Assembly: GCA_016715105.1 (NCBI GenBank)
Contig: JADKBO010000017.1
Span: 1 to 64,000, forward strand
Reading direction: 5' to 3'
Source: Saprospiraceae bacterium
GTDB lineage: Bacteria; Bacteroidota; Bacteroidia; Chitinophagales; Saprospiraceae
DNA length: 64,000 nt
Shown piece by piece: positions 28,656 to 39,287 of the stretch (positions are counted from its first letter, which is position 1; every line of letters begins with the position of its first letter). Position numbers and translations under genes: made by a program. The notes beneath the pieces are model-generated. The model searched no databases and had not been told where the DNA came from. It saw only the letters and a program-made list of their open reading frames with translations.

Positions 28656-28973
28656 TTAAGCCATGTGAGACTTTATTTTATCTTCCAATGTTGCTTTAGT
28701 TGCAGTTCCTACGTGTTTATCGATTACTTCACCATTTTTGATGAATAATATAGTAGGGATAGATCTTACTCCATATTTCATGGTAACCTCAGGGTTATTA
28801 TCAACATCAAGTTTTCCAATATTTACCGAGCCATCATACTCCTTTGACAATTCCTCAATTACAGGTCCTATCAAACGGCAAGGACCACACCACTCTGCCC
28901 AGAAATCTACAACTGATAATCCGCCTTTTAGAGCAGTTTCACCAAAGTTTGCATCTGTGAATTCAAATGCCAT
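28656..28973 (-). CDS. trxA: Thioredoxin
   Basis: 105 residues with the active site WCGPC (C29, C32) in VVDFWAEWCGPC, the conserved cis-Pro segment VRSIPTILFIKNG and the acidic Asp before it. It reduces disulfides in the cytoplasm. Single gene with its own downstream terminator. Confidence 0.95.
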   Translation of the reverse strand: MAFEFTDANFGETALKGGLSVVDFWAEWCGPCRLIGPVIEELSKEYDGSVNIGKLDVDNNPEVTMKYGVRSIPTILFIKNGEVIDKHVGTATKATLEDKIKSHMA

Positions 28974-29107
28974 ATTTTTTAAATTTAGTTCGTTATAAAA
29001 TTATAAAATTCAATGGTATAAACCATAGAATGTCTCTTATGGTTTCAACAATATTCTCATTTTGTCTATTCTGCGACAAATTAAGAATTAATTAACCAGA
29101 TTATCTA

Positions 29108-30412
29108 TTAAACTTTAGGAACGCCCTTCTGAGCATATTGCCTATTAATATTTGGAAGTTGCTCAAAGTAACTGTTCAAGTCATTTTTGACAATATTAAA
29201 TCTTGGCAATTCCTTACTATCCATTGGTTTTGGTGGATCAAAAAGATGTCTTTGGTGATTGATTTGTTGCCCATTTTTCCAAAACCTGAAACAAACATGA
29301 GGACCAGTTGCCAAACCTGTAGAACCTACATAACCAATGGTTTGACCTTGTCTTACTCTTGCACCTTTTCTTATTCCTTGAGCAAAAGCTTGCATGTGTA
29401 AGTATTGTGTTTGATAGGTCTTGTCATGTTTTAACTTCACAAATCTGCCGTTTCCACCTGTGTAACCAGCTACTTCAACTACACCATCTGCAACTGCAAT
29501 GATAGGTGTGCCATAAGGCGCAGCATAGTCCGTACCAAAATGCGGTATTGTTTTCTGCAAAATTGGATGAAATCTCCTTAAGTTAAATGAGGATGATATT
29601 CTTACACTTTTCACAGGAGCTTTTAGAAATCCTGCTTTTGCTGGCCTTCCGTCCTGATCGTAATAACCTTTGAAGTCACCATTTTCATAGTAATAGGAAT
29701 AATGTTCGTCTTCACCAGTTTTATAGTATGCACCAATTAGATTGCCAATACCTATTTCATGTCCGTCAACAATTCTTTTTTCATAAATCAATTTAAATTC
29801 ATCTCCAATTTGAGTGTGGTAAAAATCCACATTGGAAGCAAGTGCATCTTCCATTTTGTCGATGATTCTTACGTCTACATTGTTTTCTTTTAGTGAATTC
29901 CATAAAGAGCCTGTGATTCTACCAGAAGTAACCTCTAGACAAGTTTCTACTTCCTTTTCAACTAATTTGATGTCAACACCCTCTCTAAAATCATAAACAA
30001 CATACTCCATATTGCTTGGTTCATATACCAATGCAATAGGCTCTGCACAAGGATCTTCTTTTATAAAGTATAATTTTTTGCCAGGTCTGATGCTTTTAGA
30101 ATTGAATGCTAATTCTTTTGACTTGGTCTCTAATTCGTTGATGGTCTGATTCTTGACACCCTGATAATATAGAAGGCTTCCCAAAATGTCACCTTTTTTT
30201 ATTTCCGCAGCCTCCATAAAGAAATCTTGGAGGTTGAAACCAAACTTAAATTCTGCGTCTTTCTTATTATGAGTTATAGAATGTATATTATCTATGTTGT
30301 TTTGGAGTGATTCTACCTTAGTAAATACATAAATCAATGAAACTGCTAACAAACAGGAAATCAATATATCTTTACCTATCAGTCTTTTTCGAGGCTGAGA
30401 GCTCTTCGCCAT
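29108..30412 (-). CDS. Membrane-anchored M23-family metallopeptidase with LysM-like/OapA region
   Basis: 434 residues. One N-terminal membrane helix (GKDILISCLLAVSLIYVFTK), a long middle with a LysM/OapA-like part (IKKGDILGSLLYYQGVKNQT, KLYFIKEDP), then the peptidase domain with HFGTDYAAPYGTPI, YLHMQAF and GPHVCFRFWKNG. The first zinc ligands (HxxxD) are intact; the usual HLHFE is here HVCFRF, with Cys at the second His position, a variant I recall in other Bacteroidota members. Probable cell-wall hydrolase acting in the periplasm. Confidence 0.85.
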   Translation of the reverse strand: MAKSSQPRKRLIGKDILISCLLAVSLIYVFTKVESLQNNIDNIHSITHNKKDAEFKFGFNLQDFFMEAAEIKKGDILGSLLYYQGVKNQTINELETKSKELAFNSKSIRPGKKLYFIKEDPCAEPIALVYEPSNMEYVVYDFREGVDIKLVEKEVETCLEVTSGRITGSLWNSLKENNVDVRIIDKMEDALASNVDFYHTQIGDEFKLIYEKRIVDGHEIGIGNLIGAYYKTGEDEHYSYYYENGDFKGYYDQDGRPAKAGFLKAPVKSVRISSSFNLRRFHPILQKTIPHFGTDYAAPYGTPIIAVADGVVEVAGYTGGNGRFVKLKHDKTYQTQYLHMQAFAQGIRKGARVRQGQTIGYVGSTGLATGPHVCFRFWKNGQQINHQRHLFDPPKPMDSKELPRFNIVKNDLNSYFEQLPNINRQYAQKGVPKV

Positions 30413-30599
30413 ATTCCTAGTTTTTTTTGAAAGTAATAAACCCTAATTCCGTCTTAACTTGACAAAGAAAAGAAATAAAAGGCAGCCAGCCAACATTTAA
30501 GTGTTAGAATTTATTTAAAATAAAAATAACTTACTTGGCGCTGTTCCCAAATTTAATTCCAAATCTTTTCCAGAGCCATGAACGACCAAATTATATTTT

Positions 30600-31199
30600 T
30601 TATTTTTCGGCTTGACTTATTTCAAAAAATATTTCATTCCCGCTACGCTGAGGAATAGAATCCGGATAGTAATCAATAAAATATTCTGTAAAGTATTGAT
30701 TGAATGAGGTGATATACTCTTTTGAGTTTCCCCCAAAAGGTGGGCCAGCTTTAACAAACTCTACATTAAACAGCAATCCCGCCAATTTACCTTTTGGCGA
30801 AAGCAATGATTTCATTTTTGCCAGATAATTATTTCGTAGCGCAGGATCAATGGCACAAAAAAATGTTTGTTCCAAAATGAGGTCATATGTCCCCTCCAAC
30901 TCAAAAAAATCAAGGCAGATGACTTTTATATTTGGAAATTGCTCAAACTTCCTTTGGAGTTTCTCGACCAAATCAATGCTCAAATCCACAATAGTAAGCT
31001 CAAAACCCTGTTTATTTTCTATCAACCAAGAAGCTTCATAGGCATTACCAGCCCCAGGAATCAATATTTTTGTTCCAGGTTTTGCATGTGAATGCAAGTA
31101 GTTCACCAATGCAGGACTTGGATAGCCTATATCCCAGGGAGTGTTTTCTTCAATATATCTTGAATTCCAGTAAGTACTGTCTAGATTTTGATTTGCCAT
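30600..31199 (-). CDS. TPMT-family (thiol/thiopurine) methyltransferase
   Basis: 199 residues. The TPMT opening is plain: YWNSRYIEENTPWDIGYPSP, then KILIPGAGNAYEASWL for SAM binding and DLILEQTFFCAIDP in the middle. Members methylate thiols, thiocyanate, halides or metalloids; the natural substrate here is unknown. Divergent from folP. Confidence 0.82.
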   Translation of the reverse strand: MANQNLDSTYWNSRYIEENTPWDIGYPSPALVNYLHSHAKPGTKILIPGAGNAYEASWLIENKQGFELTIVDLSIDLVEKLQRKFEQFPNIKVICLDFFELEGTYDLILEQTFFCAIDPALRNNYLAKMKSLLSPKGKLAGLLFNVEFVKAGPPFGGNSKEYITSFNQYFTEYFIDYYPDSIPQRSGNEIFFEISQAEK

Positions 31200-31223
31200 G
31201 GCTTACCATTCATTTTAAAGGTC

Positions 31224-31231
31224 TATATTTG
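31224..31231 (+). promoter_or_regulatory. -7 box TATATTTG before folP
   Basis: Exact TAnnTTTG match, 20 bases before the folP ATG, in the 52-base divergent gap. Confidence 0.6.
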
Positions 31232-31251
31232 GACCAATTTTACAATCCATT

Positions 31252-32082
31252 ATGTTGATAAACTGCAAAGGTACGCTTATTGATCTTTCTTCGCCCAAAG
31301 TCATGGGTGTGATTAATTTGAATACCGATTCTTTTTATAGCGAAAGTCGAGTGACAGGTGTTCAAGCGCTATTCAACAAAGTAGTACAAATGGTTGAAGA
31401 AGGTGCTGATTTCATTGACCTCGGCTTCATGTCTTCAAAACCAGGGTCTGAAATATCTGACCCTCAAACAGAAACTTTAGTGATTGGCCAATCTGTAAAA
31501 GCAATTTTGGATCAATTTCCGGAAGTTTTAATTTCTGTTGACACTATACATGCTGATGTGGCAGCTGTCAGTCTGGAAGCTGGTGCGGCTATAATCAATG
31601 ACATCTCAACAGGTACACATGATGATCAAATGTGGAAAATTGTGAAGGAATATCGTGCACCTTATATCATGATGCATATGAGGGGCAATCCACAAAATAT
31701 GCAAATTCTCGCCCAATACGAAGACGTAGTAATGGATGTTTTGAGGTATTTAGCGGCTCAAAGAAATGCTGCCATCGACTTTGGAATAAATGACGTAATC
31801 ATTGATCCGGGATTTGGCTTTGCTAAAACCATTGATCAAAATTTTGAGTTACTTAATAAATTGGCTGCATTCAAAATGATTGAGGCACCTATTCTTGTCG
31901 GTATTTCACGCAAATCAATGATTTACAAAACTTTGAATACGGTCGCTCAAGATGCTCTTACAGGCACAATTGCTTTGAATTTTGGTGCTTTGGAGCGCGG
32001 AGCCAACATCCTCAGAGTACATGATGTGAAAGAGGCAAAAGAAACCATCAAACTTTTTGAAAAACTAAATGAATTTAACTAA
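31252..32082 (+). CDS. folP: Dihydropteroate synthase
   Basis: 276 residues. Substrate-binding loops are visible: VMGVINLNTDSFYSES (pterin loop), GADFIDLGFMSSKPGS, VLISVDTIHADVA, AAIINDIS, YIMMHMRGNPQNMQ, IIDPGFGFAKT, GISRKSM and the terminal LRVHDVKEAKE. It joins pterin pyrophosphate and p-aminobenzoate in folate synthesis. tamB begins 54 bases downstream on the same strand. Confidence 0.93.
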   Translation: MLINCKGTLIDLSSPKVMGVINLNTDSFYSESRVTGVQALFNKVVQMVEEGADFIDLGFMSSKPGSEISDPQTETLVIGQSVKAILDQFPEVLISVDTIHADVAAVSLEAGAAIINDISTGTHDDQMWKIVKEYRAPYIMMHMRGNPQNMQILAQYEDVVMDVLRYLAAQRNAAIDFGINDVIIDPGFGFAKTIDQNFELLNKLAAFKMIEAPILVGISRKSMIYKTLNTVAQDALTGTIALNFGALERGANILRVHDVKEAKETIKLFEKLNEFN

Positions 32083-32136
32083 TATTTAAAGCGTTTGTTT
32101 GTAGTTTGTTTAGGTTGAACAACGTTTATACAGTGT

Positions 32137-35100
32137 ATGGAAGAAAAGAAGGTGATTAAAAAAGATAAACAAGGAAATAAGGGGTGGAAAATACTCTTGT
32201 ATACGCTATTGTCACTTATCATCCTTCCTATCTTACTTTCATTGCTGCTCAACCTGTCTCCTGTCCAAAATTATGTGGCAAATAAACTTGCCAATTACAT
32301 GTCAGAAAGAATGGATGCTAAAGTTGGCTTATCCAATATCGACATTGATTTCGCGTACGGCTTGGAGTTAAAAGGTTTTCACATTGTTCAAGGCCAAGAC
32401 ACGGTGCTCAATTGCAATCTCCTCGAGGTTTCACTATTACAAAACTTGTTTTCGCTCACCAAAAATAAGTTATCTCTCAATGCCGTATCTCTGGATCAAC
32501 CACAAATCAATTTGGTTGTCAAAAAAGGTGAGAACATTACCAATTTAGAGAAGTTACTCAATAAACTTTTCAAACCTAAGGAGGACGACAATACAAATAA
32601 AAAATCCATTGCAATTATTCTCAAAAGTTTAGACATTACAGGTCTCAAATCTTCTTTAAGGGAAGAAAATTCGGGCATGTTTTACCATTTAAATTGTGCG
32701 AAATTTAGGATTGATATTGACAAACTAGACCCCACTAAAAAACAATATCTGATTGCTAATTTAAAATTAAACCGTCCAGAGATTAATATTGAGAAATTTC
32801 AAAGAATGGCTGAAGTAGAGTCGCCACAAGAGGTAGCCCAAATAGACAGCTTAAACAAAGTTGTCACTACTGTAACTATTAAATCATTTCAAATAGAAGA
32901 TGGTTTATTCAATTTGAATGATCTTACATTATTGGATAAGCAGGATAAAAATCATTTTGACTCCAAACACTTCAACATTTCCCAGTTTAATTTTAAAGTA
33001 CAAAATCTGGCATTCAACTCAAATACGGGCTTGGAAGCACAAATTGACCATCTTGGTTTTATTGATGAAAACGGTTTCCAATTAACCAATTTACAGACAG
33101 ATAAGCTCGTCATCAATAAAAGCAATATCTCTTTATCTAACTTTAATTTAGCTACAAATAACAGCAACCTGGGTTCTGAAATAAGTTTGAAATTTAAGGA
33201 TTGGGCAACGCTCAAAACCAACCCAGAAGCAGTAAACATGGACGCTAGACTGGTCGATAATCGTTTAGATTTAAAGGAACTATTTTACTTCCTTCCTGCC
33301 TTGGAAAAAAATGATTTTTTAGCTGAACTTTCAAAGGATCAGATGACCTTTAGTGCCCAGGTTTTTGGAAATCTCAATCAATTGGCTTTACAACGAGTAA
33401 ATGCAAATCTGGGAAAAGACATTTATTTAAAGGGTAATTTAGTTTTGAATGATATCACTTCCAAAGAGTTATTCAATATGAATTTGGGCATTGAGCAATT
33501 GTCAACCCAAATGACGGAATTAAAAAGACTATTGCCCAAACTCAACTTACCAGAGAATTTCAACAAATTTGGTTCAATTAATTATGTAGGAAATTTTGAT
33601 GGCACTCCAAAAAATTTCAATTTAGATGGTACTTTGAAAACGGATATTGGTTCGGCTATTTTAGACATGTCACTAGACATCAGAAATGGAACCTCCGAAG
33701 TGAAATATGCTGGGGACATCAATTTGAAAGATTTTGATTTGGGAGCAATTTCAAATAATAAAGAATTGGGATTAGCTACGCTCAATCTCAAATTTCTGGA
33801 AGGTTATAGCTTTGACCTCAGTAAATCAGACGCGCTTTTTAAAGGAGAAATAAAATCATTGGAATTTAAGGATTACCTCTATACCAATGTGCTCGTAGAT
33901 GGTGAAATGAATAATGGAAAATTTGATGGAAAAATTCACAGCACTGATCCAAATTTAGACTTTGATTTTATAGGAAATTTCTTGTATGGGGATGAAGGAT
34001 TTACAGTAGGTTTTGATTCAGAAATCAGGCAAATTGATTTACAAAAATTAAATTTATCCAAAACTCCACTCATACTTAAGGGTAAATTAAAAATAGACGG
34101 CACAGGGCAAAGTCTCAATACTTTCATAGGTACATTGGAAGGAAAAGATGTGTATCTACAGAAATCAGATACCATCTATGCCCTGGATGATATTGTAATG
34201 CAAGCCTCCAATAATGCTGAAGGTGTCAAACAAATAAAAATAAATAATAAGGATTTGAGCTTGTCTATGGAAGGAAAGGTGGACATAGCTAAGGTAGTCA
34301 ACGATGTGAAATTGATCCTGCACAATAACTTACCTTATTATACTAAATCATGGAATATTCCGGATTCCAATAGAGTGTCAAACAATCAAGATTTCAGATT
34401 TGATATTGATGTCAAGTCTTTAGAATCTTTTGCGGATATTTTGGGAATAAAAAATATCTCCATTCAAGATTTTAAAGGAAAAGGTTATTTAAATTCTTCT
34501 AAAAATGAAATTCAAATAGCATCGACTTTTCCATTCCTCGCAATCAAAGAGAATTCATTTTATAATGGTACAGTGTATGTCAATCTACTCAACAAAGTAG
34601 GTTATCTCAATGTACATGCCGACAGTAGTAGAATTAATAAAACTAAAATTGGGGGCGTTGATATTGGCGCCAATGTTGAAGGAGATACAATCAACTGGAA
34701 TCTCACATCCAATTATATTGTGGATTCTGTAGAAAGAGTGGCTGTGCGCGGTATTGTAAGTCCTCACCCTGAGGGATATCAATTGCGCATTCTCAATAAC
34801 GACTTAAAAATCTACAATAAACGATGGAAATTAAATCCAGACAATCTTTTTGCATTTGGTAAACAGTATATCAATATTGAAAATTTTACCATTACAGATG
34901 GAAGTCGCACCATTGAGTTAGATGATATTGTCAATAAAGGGTTACTACTCAAAATCAATAGATTTAGATTTGACGCGGTAAACGCCATCATTAAAGACAA
35001 GAAATTTTATTTTGATGGTGAAGTCATCAGCTCACTACGCATCAACAATGTTTTCGAAAGTTCACCCGACATTTATGGCACTTTCTTGATCAATGATTTA

Positions 35101-37002
35101 TCCATCAATGGTGACAATTATGGCAATTTAAACCTGGACATCAGCAAACCGCTCAACGAGCCATTGGAGTCCATTCTTTCGATAGAAAACAATGAAACAA
35201 AGTTGGCCATAAAATCTACCTTGGTTTACGATCCCGATTCCAAAGTATTGTTGTCTAATATAAAGGGAAGAAAGGTTCCTTTGAAATTCCTGGAATACAT
35301 ACTAGTGGATGGTGTGAGTGACGTGAAAGGATACGTTGATGTAGATGGTACTATTGAAGGGACTACAAATAACATCAAAATAAATGCCGATGGAACGGCT
35401 TATCAGGGAAATGTGAAAGTGGTTTACTTAGGCGAAAACTATAGGTTTGACAATCAAAAATTCAAAATATCTGAAAACTTTATAGACCTCACTGGCAGCT
35501 TGCTGTATGATAGTGAAGGTAATGAAGGAGTTATTACCGGTGGTCTTACCCACAGATTATTCAAAAATTTTGGCGTAAATGCCAATATTGAAGGTGAAAA
35601 TGTGATAGCCATCAATACAACCAAGGCTGACAACCCCATTTATTATGGCAAAGGTAAAGGCCAGATTTCAGTAGATATTACAGGTCCTGTCAATAAAATA
35701 AATATGGTCATCAACGCAGTGACCAGACAGGGTACCCAACTCAATATTCCAATCACAGAATCTGCCATAACTGCAAATAAAAACATCATCACATTTATAG
35801 ATAAAGATACTTTCTTTTCAAAAGATGGTTCAGCGGGCAAGGATACCACCATCACGGTATCTGGTATGAACATAGAAATGAACCTCACGCTGACCACTGA
35901 TGCACAAATCAATATGATTTTTGACGAAACCATTGGCGATGTCATCAAGGGACGAGGAAACGGGAATCTCAGAATTGTATCTCCCAGAGCAGAACCACTG
36001 CAAATTTATGGCTCATACGAGATAGAGGAAGGTGAATATCTTTTCACTGCTAAAAAAATCGTCAATAAGCCCTTTGTTGTGCGAAGAGGTGGCACCTTGC
36101 GTTGGACTGGAGACCCGATCAATGCACAAATAAATTTGGAAGCAGATTATTTGGTACGGACTCCGTTGCAAAATTTCCTACAGGAGTTTTTATATAATAC
36201 GTCATTACAAACTGCTGCAACTCAGCGTACTGATGTGAATGTAAAACTGTTGATCGGCAATACCTTGTACAATCCCACCATTCAATTTGATTTTGAGTTT
36301 CCTCAATTATCTGGTGAACTCAAAAACTACGCGGAAACTAAAACAAGGTTGCTTAGGAATAATATTTCTGACTTTAATGGGCAAGTATTTTCACTCATCA
36401 TTTGGAATTCCTTCTTGCCTTCCAATACCTTGTCGGATATTGTTTCTTCATCAGGTATCTTGGAGTCTGCGGGAATAAATACCCTCAGCGAATTCTTATC
36501 TAGTCAGGTGTCTCTTTTTGTGACGAGTTTACTCAACGATGCCTTGTCAGAAAATGGATTAATTTCTGGAGTTGATTTCAACCTCAGTTTACGCAATAAT
36601 TCCTCTTTTAATCCCATAGGAGGTAGTTCGACAGTAAATACACAGTCTGGCATTTTGCCGTCTGAAATAGAATTGCGACTCAATCCCAAATTTAGAGTAC
36701 TCAATGAAAGATTAGAATTTAATGTGGGTGGAAATTACATTCGCCAAAACAGCATTGGCCAAGTCAATTACATTGTGCCGGATTTTGCCATCCAATATGC
36801 CATTACTTCTGATAGAAAGTTGGTTGGGAAAGTATATGGTCGATATGATTTCGATGAAATACAGGTAAATGCAAGGCGGCAGAAGTACGGCTTAGGTTTG
36901 CGTTTTAGGACTGAGTTTGGCTCTATGCTAGAAACAGAATCTGATCTCTCTGACTTTTTCAAGAAAAACATTGTGATAGAAGACGGTAAAAGCAAAAAGT
37001 AA
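32137..37002 (+). CDS. tamB: TamB/AsmA-like translocation and assembly module protein
   Basis: 1621 residues. A Lys-rich cytoplasmic N-terminus and one membrane helix (about 17-45, LLYTLLSLIILPILLSLLLN) anchor a very long periplasmic beta-groove of repeating amphipathic strands, ending in the TamB/DUF490 domain (last 350 residues) with PLQIYGSYEIEEGEYLFTAK and LRWTGDPINAQINLEADYLV. Proteins of this type span the periplasm and move phospholipids, and help outer-membrane protein assembly. Bacteroidota versions of 1400-1700 residues are normal. No TamA is encoded alongside. Confidence 0.9.
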   Translation: MEEKKVIKKDKQGNKGWKILLYTLLSLIILPILLSLLLNLSPVQNYVANKLANYMSERMDAKVGLSNIDIDFAYGLELKGFHIVQGQDTVLNCNLLEVSLLQNLFSLTKNKLSLNAVSLDQPQINLVVKKGENITNLEKLLNKLFKPKEDDNTNKKSIAIILKSLDITGLKSSLREENSGMFYHLNCAKFRIDIDKLDPTKKQYLIANLKLNRPEINIEKFQRMAEVESPQEVAQIDSLNKVVTTVTIKSFQIEDGLFNLNDLTLLDKQDKNHFDSKHFNISQFNFKVQNLAFNSNTGLEAQIDHLGFIDENGFQLTNLQTDKLVINKSNISLSNFNLATNNSNLGSEISLKFKDWATLKTNPEAVNMDARLVDNRLDLKELFYFLPALEKNDFLAELSKDQMTFSAQVFGNLNQLALQRVNANLGKDIYLKGNLVLNDITSKELFNMNLGIEQLSTQMTELKRLLPKLNLPENFNKFGSINYVGNFDGTPKNFNLDGTLKTDIGSAILDMSLDIRNGTSEVKYAGDINLKDFDLGAISNNKELGLATLNLKFLEGYSFDLSKSDALFKGEIKSLEFKDYLYTNVLVDGEMNNGKFDGKIHSTDPNLDFDFIGNFLYGDEGFTVGFDSEIRQIDLQKLNLSKTPLILKGKLKIDGTGQSLNTFIGTLEGKDVYLQKSDTIYALDDIVMQASNNAEGVKQIKINNKDLSLSMEGKVDIAKVVNDVKLILHNNLPYYTKSWNIPDSNRVSNNQDFRFDIDVKSLESFADILGIKNISIQDFKGKGYLNSSKNEIQIASTFPFLAIKENSFYNGTVYVNLLNKVGYLNVHADSSRINKTKIGGVDIGANVEGDTINWNLTSNYIVDSVERVAVRGIVSPHPEGYQLRILNNDLKIYNKRWKLNPDNLFAFGKQYINIENFTITDGSRTIELDDIVNKGLLLKINRFRFDAVNAIIKDKKFYFDGEVISSLRINNVFESSPDIYGTFLINDLSINGDNYGNLNLDISKPLNEPLESILSIENNETKLAIKSTLVYDPDSKVLLSNIKGRKVPLKFLEYILVDGVSDVKGYVDVDGTIEGTTNNIKINADGTAYQGNVKVVYLGENYRFDNQKFKISENFIDLTGSLLYDSEGNEGVITGGLTHRLFKNFGVNANIEGENVIAINTTKADNPIYYGKGKGQISVDITGPVNKINMVINAVTRQGTQLNIPITESAITANKNIITFIDKDTFFSKDGSAGKDTTITVSGMNIEMNLTLTTDAQINMIFDETIGDVIKGRGNGNLRIVSPRAEPLQIYGSYEIEEGEYLFTAKKIVNKPFVVRRGGTLRWTGDPINAQINLEADYLVRTPLQNFLQEFLYNTSLQTAATQRTDVNVKLLIGNTLYNPTIQFDFEFPQLSGELKNYAETKTRLLRNNISDFNGQVFSLIIWNSFLPSNTLSDIVSSSGILESAGINTLSEFLSSQVSLFVTSLLNDALSENGLISGVDFNLSLRNNSSFNPIGGSSTVNTQSGILPSEIELRLNPKFRVLNERLEFNVGGNYIRQNSIGQVNYIVPDFAIQYAITSDRKLVGKVYGRYDFDEIQVNARRQKYGLGLRFRTEFGSMLETESDLSDFFKKNIVIEDGKSKK

Positions 37003-37014
37003 AAAGATCTTCAA

Positions 37015-37857
37015 TTAATCCAATGGGACATCAGTTGCAATGAATTTTCCTTTTTCATTTTTCATAATGCTGATGCAACTGTGGTAAGCGTCATGCTCCA
37101 AAAATAAATGGTGTCCGCATTGTGCTGCATCCTCTAGCAAACGTTTTTTCTCTTCGATGGTTTTCAAGGGTTCAATATCGTAGGCCATGACATATGGCAG
37201 ACCCAGATGGGCGGTAGATGGCAATAAATCAGCACAATAGATAAGGTCGGCCTGCCCTACCCTATTCACAATCGGCAACATCATCGCTCTGGTATGACCA
37301 TTCACAAAACGAAATGAAATAGCATCATCAAAATGAAAATCATTGATTTCGGTCGCAATAAATTTAGTCACACCTGTTGTCACCAATGGTAATATATTTT
37401 CGCTTAAAAAAGAAGCTTTTTCTCTTTCATTAGGCTCTATTGCCCAGTCATATTGTTCTTCTCCACACCAGTAGGTGGCATTTGGAAAGCTCGGTTTTAA
37501 TTGACCTGATTCGTTGATCATAAAAGCACCACCAACGTGATCAAAATGCAAATGTGTGAGAATGACATCGGTGATGTCTTCGGGAAAGAAACCTATTTCT
37601 GAAAGTGATTCAAAAGCATTTGCACCAAATGGCAAAAAATGAGATCTGAACTTATCGTCCTGTTTATTGCCAATTCCTGTATCTATGAGTACTTTCTTGT
37701 GCCCGTATTCTACTAGCAAGCTACGCATGGCCCAAGTGCACAAATTTTGATCATCGGCTGGATAAATTTGAGACCACATCCGCTTGGGGACAACCCCAAA
37801 CATCGCTCCGCCATCCAATTTAAAAAACCCTGAAATAACTGGTGTGATCTTTACCAT
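37015..37857 (-). CDS. Metallo-beta-lactamase-fold hydrolase
   Basis: 280 residues. The metal motif is THLHFDHVGG with H102, H104, D106 and H107; further ligands lie in FVNGHTRAMM, YCADLLPS and the late LEHD. The opening, with MWSQIYPADDQNLCTWAMRS, LLVEYGHKKVLIDTGIG, resembles the quorum-quenching-lactonase/methyl-parathion-hydrolase branch, though the substrate is not determined. No signal peptide. Convergent with tamB. Confidence 0.85.
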   Translation of the reverse strand: MVKITPVISGFFKLDGGAMFGVVPKRMWSQIYPADDQNLCTWAMRSLLVEYGHKKVLIDTGIGNKQDDKFRSHFLPFGANAFESLSEIGFFPEDITDVILTHLHFDHVGGAFMINESGQLKPSFPNATYWCGEEQYDWAIEPNEREKASFLSENILPLVTTGVTKFIATEINDFHFDDAISFRFVNGHTRAMMLPIVNRVGQADLIYCADLLPSTAHLGLPYVMAYDIEPLKTIEEKKRLLEDAAQCGHHLFLEHDAYHSCISIMKNEKGKFIATDVPLD

Positions 37858-37977
37858 ATTTTAATCTTGTACCATTTTGATTGCTCAAATTCCAAGATAA
37901 ATGTAGTAAAAACTATGCGAAAGATCTTCTTTAAGTGGAAAACCACAGTTAATAAGTCACGCTACTACCCTGAAATA

Positions 37978-39021
37978 TTAAGCAGCTTGTCTGCTATCTT
38001 TGTACAAGTTTTTATACTCTTTGAAAGTGATCATTCTTTCTGTTCTCTCGTCCCATAACTTGTGATTGGCGAATTTTAGACTCTCCCAGAATGTTACCTC
38101 TGTGGTAAACTTGTGAAAATATGGGATATCATTTGCACATTTTTTCAAATGATAGTTGGGAATAGCCGGATTGAGGTGGTGAATGTGGTGTATGGCAATG
38201 TTTCCTGTCAACCAATTCATGATACTTGGCAATTTGTAATAGGTGCTACCTTTGATGGCAGCCATCATAAATTCCCATTTATCTTTCCAATGTTTATAAC
38301 CATGTTCGTGTTGGTGTTGTACATAGAAAAACCAAATAGCAACGATGCCAAAAAATGCTAAGACAAAGAAATGTGTCAAGAGCACTTTTTTCCAATCCAA
38401 GATCAAACAAAGACCAACAACTACAGCTGCTAAAAGAATGTTGGAAAAAGCCAATCCTTTCCATTGCTTTTTGAATTCCGGCAATGAAATCAATGGTAAT
38501 CTGTTGTGAATCAATATGTAATACAATGGACCTATCACAAACATCACTGGAAATGATCGGAAAATTCTGTATTTTACCTTTCCAGCAGTAGTCAATTTTT
38601 TATATTCTTCTACGGTCAATGTGTCGATGTCGCCAATGTCTCTGACTTCCAACATACCATTGTTTTTATGGTGGAAATGGTGGCTTGTAGCCCAATATTT
38701 ATAAGGAATGAAGCTAAACATGCTACAAACCTGACCGATGAAGTTTCTCCAAAATCTAGATTTCACAAAGCTTTGGTGACCACAATCGTGTTGAATGATG
38801 AAAATTCTCACTAAAAAGAACGCATTCAATACACTCAAGAAAACTACTGCAAGTTTTGAAACGTCCCACAAAAAGTAAGTCAATATCCAAAGTGCTACAA
38901 ATGGACCAAATGAGTTTATGATTTGAATGATGGCTTTTCGGTGGTCTGGTTCTTGATATCTCCTGATTGCTTTAAGCGCTTCAGTGACTTTCAACTTAAA
39001 TTCTTCTTTGCTAACCTGCAT
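37978..39021 (-). CDS. Membrane fatty acid desaturase (omega-3/omega-6 type)
   Basis: 347 residues. All three His boxes are present: HDCGH (78-82), HHFHH (114-118) and HHIHH in the last fifth, plus QHQHEHG. Four to six membrane helices. The order and spacing match the diiron acyl-lipid desaturases that adjust membrane fluidity. A minus-strand -7 box precedes it. Confidence 0.9.
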   Translation of the reverse strand: MQVSKEEFKLKVTEALKAIRRYQEPDHRKAIIQIINSFGPFVALWILTYFLWDVSKLAVVFLSVLNAFFLVRIFIIQHDCGHQSFVKSRFWRNFIGQVCSMFSFIPYKYWATSHHFHHKNNGMLEVRDIGDIDTLTVEEYKKLTTAGKVKYRIFRSFPVMFVIGPLYYILIHNRLPLISLPEFKKQWKGLAFSNILLAAVVVGLCLILDWKKVLLTHFFVLAFFGIVAIWFFYVQHQHEHGYKHWKDKWEFMMAAIKGSTYYKLPSIMNWLTGNIAIHHIHHLNPAIPNYHLKKCANDIPYFHKFTTEVTFWESLKFANHKLWDERTERMITFKEYKNLYKDSRQAA

Positions 39022-39059
39022 TTTTTACTGTATTTCCTACTCTAATATTTTTGAAGCCA

Positions 39060-39067
39060 CAAAGATA
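39060..39067 (-). promoter_or_regulatory. -7 box TATCTTTG (minus strand) before the desaturase
   Basis: Plus-strand CAAAGATA, exact match, 38 bases before the ATG at 39021. Confidence 0.55.
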
Positions 39068-39287
39068 GAAACAATGACCTCCATTTTAAAACAATTAACA
39101 AAGCATTAAAGTTGAAAAATGCACAGAAATTACAATTTTCAAAGTGATTTTGATCATGCCTGAGTGGATCAAAATATTTCGTAAAAAATTTACTAAGACA
39201 AAAATATTTAGACTATAAAATTTTAAGAAATCAACCAATACTGGCCACAAAGACTATCCTTTCTGGTTAAAAATCAGGGAGTTAAAA

